Part shown: positions 25,579 to 35,147 of the stretch, piece after piece
Layout: every line of letters starts with the position of its first letter
Numbering within the stretch: the first letter of the stretch is position 1
Assembly: GCA_963814985.1 (NCBI GenBank)
Contig: CAWFFV010000054.1
Span: forward strand, 62,001 to 126,000
Length of the DNA: 64,000 nt
DNA from: CAWFFV01 sp963814985
Lineage (GTDB): Bacteria; Chloroflexota; Ktedonobacteria; Ktedonobacterales; Ktedonobacteraceae
Reading direction: 5' to 3'
The notes under the pieces: model-generated
The model's input: only the letters and a program-made list of their open reading frames with translations
Database searches by the model: none
What the model was told of the DNA's origin: nothing
Translations under genes and position numbers: made by a program

Positions 25579-26976
25579 GTGAGCAGATACGATGATCCAC
25601 GCTGGTATGAAGAACAAGATACCAACCCGGCACTCCCACCAGCATATGATGACTTCAACACTTATCCAGCCCATCTACAATCACATCCTGATGCTCAGCA
25701 GCAAAACCCTTTCATGCAACCACTCTCTCCCGAGCCAGAACACCGCATTCAGCGGATTCTTGGGCAGGTTTTTGTAGTGTCAGCCTTTGTAGTCATTGCA
25801 TTTTGTGCTGGCTGGTTCGCCCACCAATCCTTTGGCGACTCTCTTACAAACGACCAATCCCAGGCGTACTCACAACTCATTCAACAAGCGTGGACAACGA
25901 TTGATCAGCGCTATGTTGATCGAAAAGCTGTTGACTATAAGAAAATGGCGTATGCAGCAATCGATGCGATGGCACAATCACTCAATGATAAAGGGCATAC
26001 GCGCTTTCTTACGCCAGATCAAGTACAATCTCAAAACCAACAGTTAAGTGGAAAGTTCATTGGTATTGGCATTTACCTGCGCCAGGATGCCAATACCAAA
26101 CAATTAATTATCGCTTCTCCTATTCCTGGCTCTCCTGCTGAGAAGGCTGGCCTTAAGCGCGGTGACGTGATCATTTCCATTAATGGTACCAGCACTGCTG
26201 GCAAGGATATAACTGCCGTGGATCAATCAATTCAAGGGTCCGCAGGCACAAGCGTTATTCTCACTGTGCAACGTGCCGGTGTACAAAAACCCATCTCTAT
26301 ACATGTGACACGCGCCGAGATCCAGGTTCCAAATGTGCTCATGCATTACATTCCTGAAAGCCATATTGCGCACATTCAAATCGTCCAATTTGCTGATGGG
26401 ACTTCAACTGCATTGAAGGATGCACTGACTAAAGCAAAGAGCATGGGGGCCACAAAGATTATTCTCGACCTGCGCAATAACCCCGGCGGATATGTGCAAG
26501 AGGCAATCAATACAGCCAGTTTCTTCATCAAAAGCGGTAATGTGCTGTTAGAGCAGGACAGCACAGGCGCACGAACTCCCGTTCCAGTCACAGGCAGCAC
26601 CGCTAATACGACGGACACTCTTGTGGTGCTGATAAACGAGAATTCGGCAAGTGCCGCTGAAATTGTCTCTGGTGCACTACAGGATAACAAGCGTGCTACC
26701 CTCATTGGGGAGACCACTTTTGGCACAGGCACCGTACTAGAACAAATTTCGCTTTCAGATGGTTCGGCACTCTTACTGGGAATACAAGAGTGGCTCACAC
26801 CCAGGGGCCATTTTATTCGTGATAAGGGGATCACACCTGATATCAAAGTGGCACTGAGTCCAAATAACGACCTGACACCTGATGACGAAAATCAGGGAAA
26901 TTTGACGGAGCAGCAAATTCTTAAGAGTGGAGATGCTCAATTAGCGGCCGCGATTAAGTACTTGCAGGACCATTAG
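25579..26976 (+). CDS. S41 family (C-terminal processing) peptidase-like protein
   Basis: A 465-residue protein with one N-terminal membrane segment (V-F-V-V-S-A-F-V-V-I-A-F-C-A-G-W-F) preceded by a Pro-rich cytoplasmic stretch. It has a PDZ domain (G-S-P-A-E-K-A-G-L-K-R-G-D) and an S41 protease domain. The Ser nucleophile region N-E-N-S-A-S-A-A-E-I is present. The catalytic Lys normally found in F-G-K-G is replaced: here the sequence reads T-T-F-G-T-G-T-V-L. I start it at GTG 25579 because GGAGGA lies six bases upstream, while the ATG at 25555 has no such site. It is predicted to face outward from the membrane. It may be a non-catalytic or differently catalytic subfamily. Confidence 0.85.
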   Translation: MSRYDDPRWYEEQDTNPALPPAYDDFNTYPAHLQSHPDAQQQNPFMQPLSPEPEHRIQRILGQVFVVSAFVVIAFCAGWFAHQSFGDSLTNDQSQAYSQLIQQAWTTIDQRYVDRKAVDYKKMAYAAIDAMAQSLNDKGHTRFLTPDQVQSQNQQLSGKFIGIGIYLRQDANTKQLIIASPIPGSPAEKAGLKRGDVIISINGTSTAGKDITAVDQSIQGSAGTSVILTVQRAGVQKPISIHVTRAEIQVPNVLMHYIPESHIAHIQIVQFADGTSTALKDALTKAKSMGATKIILDLRNNPGGYVQEAINTASFFIKSGNVLLEQDSTGARTPVPVTGSTANTTDTLVVLINENSASAAEIVSGALQDNKRATLIGETTFGTGTVLEQISLSDGSALLLGIQEWLTPRGHFIRDKGITPDIKVALSPNNDLTPDDENQGNLTEQQILKSGDAQLAAAIKYLQDH

Positions 26977-26988
26977 AACTTGCGAGGT

Positions 26989-27032
26989 CGCCTCGTTGTA
27001 TCTGGATTTTGTTGTCCAGATACAACGAGGCG
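26989..27032. terminator. Bidirectional terminator with an 18-bp stem
   Basis: Perfect complementarity between 26989-27006 and 27015-27032 with loop TTTTGTTG. It lies between the convergent S41 peptidase and HMG-CoA lyase genes and touches the latter's stop codon. Confidence 0.8.
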
Positions 27033-27983
27033 TTATCTCAGATTATTGTCAAAGTTCTTCAGGGCCGAGCAGGTTGCTTGATAATACTTGCTGGTTGGGG
27101 CATGACCCAGTAGAGGAGCAATAAAGCGTGTAGCGGCCACCACTTTTTCAAGATTCACTCCGGTCTTGATACCCATACCATGGAGCATATAGAGCAGGTC
27201 TTCCGTCGCAAGATTGCCTGCTGCACCTGGAGCATAGGGGCAACCACCCAGGCCACCTGCCGAGGAGTCAACGGTGCTCACACCCATCTGCAAAGCGGTT
27301 AAGACATTAGCAAGGGCGGTACCACGAGTATCATGGAAATGGACGGCCAGGCGTTCGACAGGAATAGCCCCTTCTGTAAACAAGAGGTTAAGGACATCCA
27401 CAACCTGATTAGGGGTTGCCACACCGATAGTATCACCGAGTGAGAGTTCCTCGACTCCCATCTCTAGCAATGCTTGCGCGACGAGAAGGGCTTGCCGAGG
27501 GTCTACGCTTCCTTGATAGGGACAACCAAAGACTGTTGAGATATAGCCACGGACAGGAATGCTTTTTTGTCGCGCCAGATCCACAACGGGACGGAAATTT
27601 GCCAGACTCTCCGCAATGGTAGCATTGATATTGTGACGAGTGAAGCTTTCGCTTGCAGCGGTAAAGACGGCGATAGAGCGAACGCCAGATGCAAGAGCAC
27701 GCTCCATACCTTTCAGGTTGGGTACCAGGACAGGATACTGTGCTGTTGGTAAACATGTCAGTCCAGCCATCACTGCACTGGCATCACACAACTGCGGAAT
27801 AGCACGAGGGCTGACAAACGAGGTCGCTTCGACAACAGGGAGACCAGCCTCGGCTAACAGTTGGATAAACTGGATCTTCTGCTCAGTAGGAACCTGTACC
27901 TGTTCATTCTGGAGACCATCACGCGGTCCAACTTCAACAATACGCACAGATGGTGGAATATTTGCAAAAGGAACTCTCATCAT
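27033..27983 (-). CDS. mvaB: Hydroxymethylglutaryl-CoA lyase
   Basis: A 316-residue TIM-barrel enzyme of the HMGL-like family. It has V-G-P-R-D-G-L-Q-N-E at the start (catalytic Asp and the R-D-G-L-Q segment), A-T-S-F-V-S-P-R, the metal-binding H-F-H-D-T-R-G-T-A-L, and the C-terminal G-G-L-G-G-C-P-Y-A-P-G-A-A-G-N flexible loop with the active cysteine. It splits HMG-CoA into acetyl-CoA and acetoacetate, the last step of leucine breakdown; the preceding steps are encoded at 32.7-37.2 kb. Its start overlaps the stop of the CBS-domain gene upstream (ATGA type). Two consecutive ATG codons at 27983 and 27980 could serve. Confidence 0.94.
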   Translation of the reverse strand: MMRVPFANIPPSVRIVEVGPRDGLQNEQVQVPTEQKIQFIQLLAEAGLPVVEATSFVSPRAIPQLCDASAVMAGLTCLPTAQYPVLVPNLKGMERALASGVRSIAVFTAASESFTRHNINATIAESLANFRPVVDLARQKSIPVRGYISTVFGCPYQGSVDPRQALLVAQALLEMGVEELSLGDTIGVATPNQVVDVLNLLFTEGAIPVERLAVHFHDTRGTALANVLTALQMGVSTVDSSAGGLGGCPYAPGAAGNLATEDLLYMLHGMGIKTGVNLEKVVAATRFIAPLLGHAPTSKYYQATCSALKNFDNNLR

Positions 27984-29436
27984 GCTCTTCTATACTCGTA
28001 GTGCGATGGCTGCTCAGATGTGGGAGTATTCTCACCGTGGCGCGTATTTCCCTCACGTTCTTTCTGAGCCGGCAAGAGGAGCAGGTCAGATTTTTCCTCT
28101 GGTGCAGATGTATTAGAGATACGCTCAACACGAATTTTGGTAATACGTCGTCCACGCGTTGCCAGTACAGTAAAGGTTACACCTTCAAACGTGATGGTAT
28201 CGCTGGCAATCGGAATTTTATCGAGTTGGGCATACACAAATCCTCCGAGCGTCTCATAATTCGTATCACCAAGGTGCATATCCATCAGTTCATTGAAATC
28301 GTAGATATTGATTTTGGCATCAAAGATATATTCATGTTCATTGACCTTTTCATATAAATTCTCTTCATGATCATACTCATCTTTGATATCGCCAACAATC
28401 TCCTCCACCAGATCTTCGATCGTCACCAGACCAGCAACAGAACCATACTCATCGACGACAATGACCATATGGACTCTGTTCTGACGGATCTCTCGCAACA
28501 GGTCATCCAGTTTTTTCGTTTCGGGAACAAAGTATGCTGGACGTACCAGGTCACGAATGGACAAAGAGCTATGGTTCTCGCGTAAGTGCTTAAGCAGATC
28601 TTTAGTGTAAAGCACGCCAATGATTTCATCAACACCAACATGCGCTTCATAGACAGGAATACGCGAAAATCCACCCTGCAAAGCGAAATCTACCGCCTGA
28701 GTTACCGTCGCATCACCGGACAAAGTAACCATATCGATGCGTGGGACCATCACCTCACGTACGGTCGTATCAGCAAACTCAAAGATGCTATGAATCATCT
28801 CGGTTTCCTCTTCTTCGAGGACACCTTCCTCTTCGCCCACAGTCACCAGAAGGCGTAACTCTTCTTCAGTTACAAAGGGGCCTTTGTGCTTGACCTGCTC
28901 ACCCATGATGCGCACAAAGAATGCGGTCATTGTACTGAGCGACCAGACGACTGGACTCAACAACCAGGCAGCACCTGCGCACAGGACGAACCAGCACCCG
29001 CGCCCAACGTAACGGGTTTTGCACAGCAGCGGTCTTTGGGGTAATCTCACAGAAGATCAGGACGATAAAAGAAATAAGTACAGTGGAGATTAGTTCACCC
29101 CAGGTCTGCTGAAAAGCGTAAAGCCAGTACTGTAGCCATGCTAGAAGCAACAATCACAGCCACACTATTGAAGACCAGGATTGTCGAGAGGAAGGTATTT
29201 GGTTCAGCCAGTAAACGTTCGATGGCAAGGGCCTGTTCATCGCCCTCTTCTACCAGATTTTTCAGTTTAATGCGACTGACAGAAGTAAGAGCTGTTTCAG
29301 CCGCTGAGGCCACGCCACAAATAATCAGGGCGATGATTAAAACGGAGAGCTGTAACCATACTTCCGCATTCAGTTGTGGCATATGAAAATCAATGACAGC
29401 AGTTATACCTGTTATGGCTAGGTGAGGGTCCTCCAT
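27980..29436 (-). CDS. CNNM/CBS-domain membrane protein (HlyC/CorC family), two frameshifts
   Basis: One gene read across two single-base insertions, near 29112-29115 (AAAA on the plus strand) and near 28972-28976. The N-terminal CNNM transmembrane domain has S-A-A-E-T-A-L-T-S-V and F-C-E-I-T-P-K-T-A-A. Then come two CBS domains (V-M-V-P-R-I-D-M-V and V-V-D-E-Y-G-S-V-A-G-L-V-T-I-E-D-L) and a CorC-HlyC transporter-associated domain at the C-terminus (about the last 85 residues). Members are implicated in Mg2+/Co2+ efflux or resistance. The start at 29436 follows AAGGAG and lies 7 bp after the glmU stop, so the order is glmU-CNNM-mvaB in one operon. Restored length is about 485 residues. Confidence 0.87.
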
Positions 29437-29443
29437 AAAACGC

Positions 29444-30887
29444 TTACTCCTTTTCACCACTCTCTGCTGGAGAGTCATCTGGCAGTTGGGGCATACGCAG
29501 TACACGCGCAGGAACACCAACGACCAATGCCCCAGGTGGCACATCTTTGTTCACAACAGCACCAGCACCTGTATAGGCCTGGTCACCGACAGTGACGGGG
29601 GCAACTAATATCGTATCACACCCAATAAAAGCACCTGTACCAATAGTAGTATGATGCTTGTGTTTACCATCAAAATTAGAGGTAATTGTGCCGGCAGCGA
29701 TGTTCACATGATCTCCCACTGTAGCATCACCAAGATAGCTAAAGTGGTGCATATCTGTCTCAGCGCCGATAGATGAGTTTTTGACCTCTGCGAAATTACC
29801 CATACGTACACCACGTGCCAGGTGTGCCTTTGGGCGACAATGGCTAAAAGGACCGATGCTCACATCTTCTTCGAGAAGCGACTCTTCTATCACTGAGTTG
29901 CGAATGATACAGCGATCGCCAATCACCGACTGATCGATAGTTGTACCAGGTCCAATACGACATGCAGCACCAATTGTAGTTTTACCTGTGATCATTGTTC
30001 CAGGAAGAATTACCGTATCCATGCCAATGCACGCTTCATCGTCGATATATGTGGCCGCAGGATCAACAATCGTCACTCCCGCATACATATGTCGCTCTAG
30101 CACACGACGGCGGAGCAGTTGTTCAGCGTCAGCAAGTTGCACACGATTATTGATACCGATAGTTTCATCCAGCGTTCCCCTGACGGTTGTTACAACACGA
30201 TCCTGGGCAACTGCAATCCCTACCAGGTCGGTTAAGTAATACTCACCAGATGGATTACGTGGCAGTGTCTGTAATGCTGGCCAGAGCCAGGCACGATCAA
30301 AGCAATAGACACCAGAGTTGACTTCTTTAATGCGTTTCTGTTCTTCTGTAGCCCGTTTCACTTCTACAATTTCTCGCACTCGACCACTGACATCACGTAC
30401 TATTCGCCCAAAGTCGTTGGGTTGTTCGGTATAGGCAGTCAGGAACGTTATCGTTGCACGGCGCTGTAATATGCTCGATCAGTACACTTGCCAGTATTTC
30501 ACTTCTACAAGTGGCGTATCGCCACAGCAGACCAGGACCGTTTGTGGTAATGGCTCAAGCGCATCTATGACAGACTGCGCGGACAACACTGCATGACCGG
30601 TACCCAATTGTTCTTCCTGAAGAGCATATAAGCAACGCTCGCCAAAAATATTTTTTATCTGTGGTGTTTCATGGCCGAGTACAACGATGGATTTATGAGT
30701 GGAGATGGGAATATTCAGCGAAGAGAAAAGAAGGAGTTACAGGAATAGTCTCAACAGTCTTGAGCACATGTGCCAGAAGGGGCGTCCCTGCTAATGGGTG
30801 AAGCACCTTTGGTAATGTAGAACGCATCCGAGTTCCCTTGCCTGCTGCAAGGACTACGGTCGCATATGTATTCATAATTGGATGCAC
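29444..30887 (-). CDS. glmU: Bifunctional UDP-N-acetylglucosamine pyrophosphorylase / GlcN-1-P acetyltransferase, three frameshifts
   Basis: Read across three indels near 30726-30729, 30496-30503 and 30465-30471, this encodes a complete GlmU of about 480 residues. The N-terminal pyrophosphorylase domain has V-V-L-A-A-G-K-G-T-R-M-R-S-T-L-P-K, Q-L-G-T-G-H-A-V and C-G-D-T-P-L. The C-terminal acetyltransferase is a left-handed beta-helix of hexapeptide repeats with the catalytic H-H-F-S-Y-L-G-D and N-F-D-G segments. It makes UDP-GlcNAc for peptidoglycan. The gene is essential in most bacteria, so the indels probably reflect sequence errors. The ATG at 30887 follows AAAAGGG; 30875 is a second ATG. 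Confidence 0.9.
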
Positions 30888-30982
30888 AAACCCTTTTCTG
30901 TTCTCTTGCTACCTGGAGGGAGTTATTAGTGTAGAGAGTAAATAGATTACCAGCTACACTCTTCCTAATCGAAGATAGATGG
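30888..30982. other. Short spacer between tRNA-Gln and glmU
   Basis: This 95-bp stretch carries the ribosome-binding site for glmU. No other structure was recognised. The order tRNA-Gln then glmU on the minus strand would permit joint transcription. Confidence 0.3.
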
Positions 30983-31054
30983 CTCGGGTGCCAGGATTCG
31001 AACCTGGGAATAGCGGTTCCAAAGACCGCCGCCTTACCACTTGGCCACACCCGA
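30983..31054 (-). tRNA. tRNA-Gln (anticodon UUG)
   Basis: On the minus strand this folds into a complete cloverleaf: acceptor TCGGGTG / CACCCGA plus discriminator G, D-arm with GCC/GGC, anticodon stem GCGGT / ACCGC around loop CTTTGGA with anticodon TTG, and T-arm CCAGG-TTCGAAT-CCTGG. Length 72 nt. CCA is not encoded. Confidence 0.96.
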
Positions 31055-31240
31055 ACAATGTAAGAGAAACCCTGGGTAATTTAGATGGAAGCAATTCCTT
31101 GCATCACATGGATGTATAGTACACGATATGAAGGGTTTTGTCAACATGAAAAATTCTGATTCTTCAGGACTGGTAATAGTAAAAAAGAGAATGTTGTGGT
31201 AGAGTAAGAGAAGCAATCACCTGCATTCCAACTAAGAAAG

Positions 31241-32530
31241 TGTGACAACTCCCCATGCGTAAACGCAGGGGCTTCTCAGGAAACGCATCACCCAGCGGTG
31301 TACGTTGGCTCCTGAAGGCCATGCCCTGGCCTTGCACGTTTCAAGATATTCTGGGCAGCATTGACATCACGGTCAGCAATGTATCCACAGAAAGGACACA
31401 GATGAGTTCGTACAGACAGCGATTTCTGCACAATCTCTCCACATTTGTGACACTTCTGCGAGGTGAAACGCGGATTCACTCGAATGACTTGATGTCCAGC
31501 ACTTTCAGCCTTAACTTCAAGAATGTTGAGGAACATGCCCCAACTGGCGTCCATGATGCTTTTCGCAAGAGAATGATTTTGTACCATGTTAAGAACGGAA
31601 AGCTTTTCCACTGCAATCATCTGGTACTGTTCGGCGTACTGTTTGGCCGTCTTATAATGAAAATCTCGGCGTTGTCGTTTGATCTTGAGATGCGTCTTTG
31701 CCGTATTTCGGGCAGCTTTACGGCGTCGGTGACTGCCCTTCTTACGTCGGCAGAGTTGGCGTTGTTTGCGTCGAAGCCGCTTCTGAGATGTACGATAGAA
31801 ACGGGGATTCTCCACCATGTTCCCCTCGCTATCGGTGAGGAAAGATTTCAAGCCCACATCCAGACCAATAGAGGGATGTTCGCATGTGGTGGGTTCATGC
31901 TGTGTGTGTGGCTCAGTCTCACAGACGATCAGGGCATACCAATGCCCATCGGCACGATGAACGAGATGGACGGTCTTGGGAGTTCCAGATATCGGACGAT
32001 GCAGTTTGATCTTGAGGGAGTGACCAAGTTTCTTCGGCACAATGAGATGTTTCTTGTCTTCATGCAGAGAGACATCTTTGCCGTACTGCCGCAACTGGAT
32101 ACTATGCCAGCGATTGGCTCTCTTGAAACGGGGAAAGCCTACATCGGGAATGCCCAACTCTTTCGCAGCGAGGAAGCGTTTGAGTGCCTTGATGAGTCGA
32201 TCCGCCAACATTTGTACGGTGGTCGCTGGTACATGCTCACCACCACGTCCTTTGAATTTGGCTGTCAAATCGTACTTGCTTGGAAATGTGCCATCCTGCT
32301 CATACTGAAGCTTCAAGGTCTCAAGCATCTCATTATAGAGAATGCGAGACCCACGCAAGCAGTGCAAAAGCCTGAGGGATTGTTCTTTATTCACGAAAAG
32401 GCGATACTCAAACGTTCTCATGCGGATATTCTAATGCACAAGATTAGATATGTCAAGAGGCAAGGGAAAACCCATCCCAAGCCGCCATCAAAGGAACGCC
32501 TTTTTCACCCCCATAGCTCAAGCAAGGGGC
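31241..32530 (-). mobile_element. IS200/IS605-group element carrying only tnpB
   Basis: Right end near 31241-31275 with hairpin CCCCATGCGT-aa-ACGCAGGGG; left end near 32508-32529 with CCCC-atagctcaagcaa-GGGG. These match the ends of the element at 5317-6640 in layout and partly in sequence. No tnpA is present. Boundaries are approximate because the target site is unknown. Confidence 0.7.
31288..32421 (-). CDS. tnpB: TnpB RNA-guided nuclease (full length)
   Basis: A 377-residue TnpB with an intact frame. The N-terminus is M-R-T-F-E-Y-R-L-F-V-N-K-E-Q. RuvC catalytic positions are the Asp in G-L-D-V-G-L-K-S-F, the Glu in A-V-E-K-L-S-V-L-N-M and the Asp in D-R-D-V-N-A-A-Q-N-I-L, with C-H-K-C-G and C-P-F-C-G forming the zinc ribbon. 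It differs enough from the copy at 5358 to represent a separate lineage; by its G-L-D-V-G-L-K motif and C-terminal half it is closer to the truncated copy at 23477. It lies between tRNA-Gln and the carboxylase operon. Confidence 0.93.
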   Translation of the reverse strand: MRTFEYRLFVNKEQSLRLLHCLRGSRILYNEMLETLKLQYEQDGTFPSKYDLTAKFKGRGGEHVPATTVQMLADRLIKALKRFLAAKELGIPDVGFPRFKRANRWHSIQLRQYGKDVSLHEDKKHLIVPKKLGHSLKIKLHRPISGTPKTVHLVHRADGHWYALIVCETEPHTQHEPTTCEHPSIGLDVGLKSFLTDSEGNMVENPRFYRTSQKRLRRKQRQLCRRKKGSHRRRKAARNTAKTHLKIKRQRRDFHYKTAKQYAEQYQMIAVEKLSVLNMVQNHSLAKSIMDASWGMFLNILEVKAESAGHQVIRVNPRFTSQKCHKCGEIVQKSLSVRTHLCPFCGYIADRDVNAAQNILKRARPGHGLQEPTYTAG

Positions 32531-32599
32531 GCTCAAAGGCGGGTTTCGGTAGAACAAAGGGAGCCATCAAATTTATACAGGAAGCTTCCAACCATGAGG

Positions 32600-32640
32600 A
32601 TGGGAATCCCCTGCGTTTACGCATGGAGAGGATGTCAACA
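32600..32640 (+). mobile_element. Solo right-end hairpin of an IS200/IS605-type element
   Basis: The segment around CCCCTGCGTTTACGCATGGAG followed by AGGATGTCAA is the inverse of the right end of the element at 5317 (TTGACATCCTCCCC, then ATGC...GCAGGGG). No tnpB is attached on this side. It sits 32 bp upstream of the carboxyltransferase start, between the left end of the intact element and the operon. It is a relic or a minimal non-autonomous copy. Confidence 0.6.
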
Positions 32641-32671
32641 CTGCACATGCATCTACTCAATAGAGGAAAAA

Positions 32672-34279
32672 ATGGCAATACTTGAAACTCACATAGATCG
32701 TAATAGCCCGGAATTTCAAGAGAATACACAATACTTCCAGCAACTTCTTGACCAGCTCAGCCAGCGCGTACAACAGGTTCAGCTAGGTGGCGGAGCCAAT
32801 GCAATCACAAAACATCGCCAACGCAATAAGCTTCTTGCACGCGAACGTATCCAACTGCTCTGTGATCCCGATACTCCCTTCCTGGAATTCAGTCCACTGG
32901 CTGCCTGGGATATGTACGACAACGAAGCTCCCTCAGCAGGTATTGTTACAGGCATTGGACTGGTTGAGGGACAGGAGTGCGTCATTGTCGCCAATGATGC
33001 TACTGTCAAAGGCGGTACCTACTACCCAATGACAGTCAAGAAGCACTTGCGCGCTCAGGAGATTGCCGAACAGAACCATCTCCCCTGCATCTATCTGGTC
33101 GATTCTGGGGGTGCCTTTTTACCACTCCAGGCAGAAGTTTTTCCTGACCGTGACCATTTTGGACGTATTTTTTATAATCAGGCACGTATGTCGAGTCAGC
33201 GTATTCCACAGATTGCCGTTGTGATGGGTTCCTGTACAGCCGGGGGAGCCTATGTGCCAGCTATGAGCGATGAAACGGTCATCGTACGAGGCAATGGTAC
33301 GATTTTTCTCGGTGGACCTCCTCTAGTCAAGGCCGCCACAGGCGAGGAGGTAAGCGCTGAAGATCTGGGCGGAGCCGATGTCCATTGTCGTACCTCTGGC
33401 GTTACCGACCACTATGCTATGAATGATACACATGCGCTGGCAATCTGTCGCAGCATTGTTTCCCATCTTAACAGTCGTAAGCACATTCCATGGACTATCC
33501 GCACTCCAGAGCCACCACGCTATGACCCCAATGAACTCTATGGGATCATTCCCAAAGATCCCCGTAAGAGCTATGATGTCCGCGAGGTCATCGCGCGTAT
33601 TGTCGATGGGAGCGACTTTCATGAGTTCAAAGAACTGTATGGTACCACTGTAGTGTGTGGTTTTGCCCGTATCATGGGCTATCCGATCGGCATCATCGCT
33701 AATAATGGTATTCTCTTCTCCGAAAGCGCTCTAAAGGTCACTCATTTTATTGAGTTGTGTGGACAACGCCAGACCCCTCTGGTCTTCTTACAAAACATCA
33801 CAGGCTTTATGGTAGGTCGGCAATACGAGAATGGGGGTATCGCTAAGGATGGCGCAAAGATGGTGATGGCGGTCGCTAATGCTCCAGTTCCACGCTTTAC
33901 GGTGATTATCGGCGGCTCCTTTGGCGCTGGCAACTATGGCATGTGTGGACGTGCCTACTCACCGCGCCAGCTATGGATGTGGCCTAATGCACGTATTTCG
34001 GTCATGGGTGGTCCGCAAGCAGCAATGGTGCTGGCAACGGTACGCAAAGAGGGGTTGGCAACACGCGGCAAAACCATGAGCATCGAAGAAGAGGCAGCAT
34101 TTATGCAACCAATTCTGGATAAATATGAGGAAGAAGGCAATCCTTACTATAGCACGGCTCGCCTCTGGGATGATGGGATTATTGACCCACGTGATACGCG
34201 GACAGTTCTGGCACTGGGTATAGCAGCAGCACTCAATGCACCAATGCCCGATAGACCATTTGGCGTCTTTAGAATGTGA
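32672..34279 (+). CDS. Methylcrotonyl-CoA carboxylase carboxyltransferase (beta) subunit
   Basis: A 535-residue carboxyltransferase with both crotonase-like halves. Features are L-L-A-R-E-R-I-Q-L-L-C-D-P near residue 50, P-L-A-A-W-D-M-Y, V-D-S-G-G-A-F-L-P-L-Q-A-E-V-F-P, and in the second half Q-N-I-T-G-F-M-V-G with G-S-F-G-A-G-N-Y-G-M-C-G-R-A-Y. The F-P-D-R segment and Y-G-M-C-G-R-A motif favour MCC over propionyl-CoA carboxylase. The frame is open further upstream to 32450, but that part is transposon-derived; the ATG at 32672 follows AGAGGAAAA. It transfers CO2 from biotin to 3-methylcrotonyl-CoA in leucine breakdown. Confidence 0.92.
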   Translation: MAILETHIDRNSPEFQENTQYFQQLLDQLSQRVQQVQLGGGANAITKHRQRNKLLARERIQLLCDPDTPFLEFSPLAAWDMYDNEAPSAGIVTGIGLVEGQECVIVANDATVKGGTYYPMTVKKHLRAQEIAEQNHLPCIYLVDSGGAFLPLQAEVFPDRDHFGRIFYNQARMSSQRIPQIAVVMGSCTAGGAYVPAMSDETVIVRGNGTIFLGGPPLVKAATGEEVSAEDLGGADVHCRTSGVTDHYAMNDTHALAICRSIVSHLNSRKHIPWTIRTPEPPRYDPNELYGIIPKDPRKSYDVREVIARIVDGSDFHEFKELYGTTVVCGFARIMGYPIGIIANNGILFSESALKVTHFIELCGQRQTPLVFLQNITGFMVGRQYENGGIAKDGAKMVMAVANAPVPRFTVIIGGSFGAGNYGMCGRAYSPRQLWMWPNARISVMGGPQAAMVLATVRKEGLATRGKTMSIEEEAAFMQPILDKYEEEGNPYYSTARLWDDGIIDPRDTRTVLALGIAAALNAPMPDRPFGVFRM

Positions 34280-34303
34280 AGCGAGATAACAGGAGGAGGA
34301 ACT

Positions 34304-35095
34304 ATGACAGCTTATACGCATCTTACTGTCGAACGCAGCTTTCAGGATAAAATCGCAACAGTCACATTGCGACGCCCTCAGGTACATAATGCATTTAATG
34401 CGCAGGTTATCCAGGATCTTACCACAGCTTTTACGGAATTGAGTAGAGACGAGCAACTACATGGGGTTGTGCTCACTGGAGAAGGTCCTTCTTTTAGCGC
34501 TGGAGCCGATATAAGCTCGATGAAGGAATCTGCAACCTTCAGTAAGGAACAAAATCTCGCAGATGCACTACGCCTCGCTGACCTCTTCAATATGATCAAT
34601 ACCTTTCCCTGTCCAGTGGTAGCGCGGGTTAATGGCGCTGCGATGGGCGGTGGTGTCGGCCTTATTTCTGTTTGCGATATTGTGATTGCCTCAGAGAAAG
34701 CCCGCTTTGCTCTAAGTGAAGTCAAGCTAGGAATTGCACCAGCCGTTATTTCTCCTTATGTGATACGTAAGATTGGTGAAAGCAATGCTCGCATGTTATT
34801 TGTAACAGGTGAACGCTTTAGCGCAGCCCGTGCCCATGCAATTGGTCTGGTTCATTTAGTTGTACCACTTGAGCAACTTGACAAGGCAGTGGAAAATACT
34901 TTAAAAGAGCTGGTAACCAGCGCACCGCAAGCCATACGTGTATGTAAACAACTGGCCTTGACGGTTGGACAGATGAGTCACGAGAATGCACGGCGCTACA
35001 CTGCAGAGACAATTGCACGCTTGCGTGTTGGTGATGAGGGACAGGAAGGGCTACAAGCATTCCTCGAAAAGCGCAATGCTAATTGGGTTCGCTAA
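34304..35095 (+). CDS. Enoyl-CoA hydratase, probably methylglutaconyl-CoA hydratase
   Basis: A 263-residue crotonase. The oxyanion-hole segments are S-A-G-A-D-I-S-S-M near residue 65 and A-A-M-G-G-G-V-G-L near residue 110, followed by S-E-V-K-L-G-I-A-P-A-V-I-S-P-Y-V, which resembles methylglutaconyl-CoA hydratases. It starts 24 bp after the beta-subunit gene behind AGGAGGA, and lies between the two carboxylase subunits. That context makes conversion of 3-methylglutaconyl-CoA to HMG-CoA the best guess; the sequence alone would also fit other enoyl-CoA hydratases. Confidence 0.88.
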   Translation: MTAYTHLTVERSFQDKIATVTLRRPQVHNAFNAQVIQDLTTAFTELSRDEQLHGVVLTGEGPSFSAGADISSMKESATFSKEQNLADALRLADLFNMINTFPCPVVARVNGAAMGGGVGLISVCDIVIASEKARFALSEVKLGIAPAVISPYVIRKIGESNARMLFVTGERFSAARAHAIGLVHLVVPLEQLDKAVENTLKELVTSAPQAIRVCKQLALTVGQMSHENARRYTAETIARLRVGDEGQEGLQAFLEKRNANWVR

Positions 35096-35147
35096 TGTTT
35101 TCTGCTCAGTAAGAGCAGAGCAGTAAAATGGTAATGGTGCCACAACT

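Noticed and set aside
32450..32671. N-terminal extension of the carboxyltransferase
   Set aside because: It is translated from transposon ends and does not resemble the family; a good ribosome-binding site precedes ATG 32672.
31255..32685. A 476-residue plus-strand ORF over the tnpB at 31288
   Set aside because: It is the antisense shadow of tnpB with no family features; the same holds for the long plus-strand ORF at 5556-6557.
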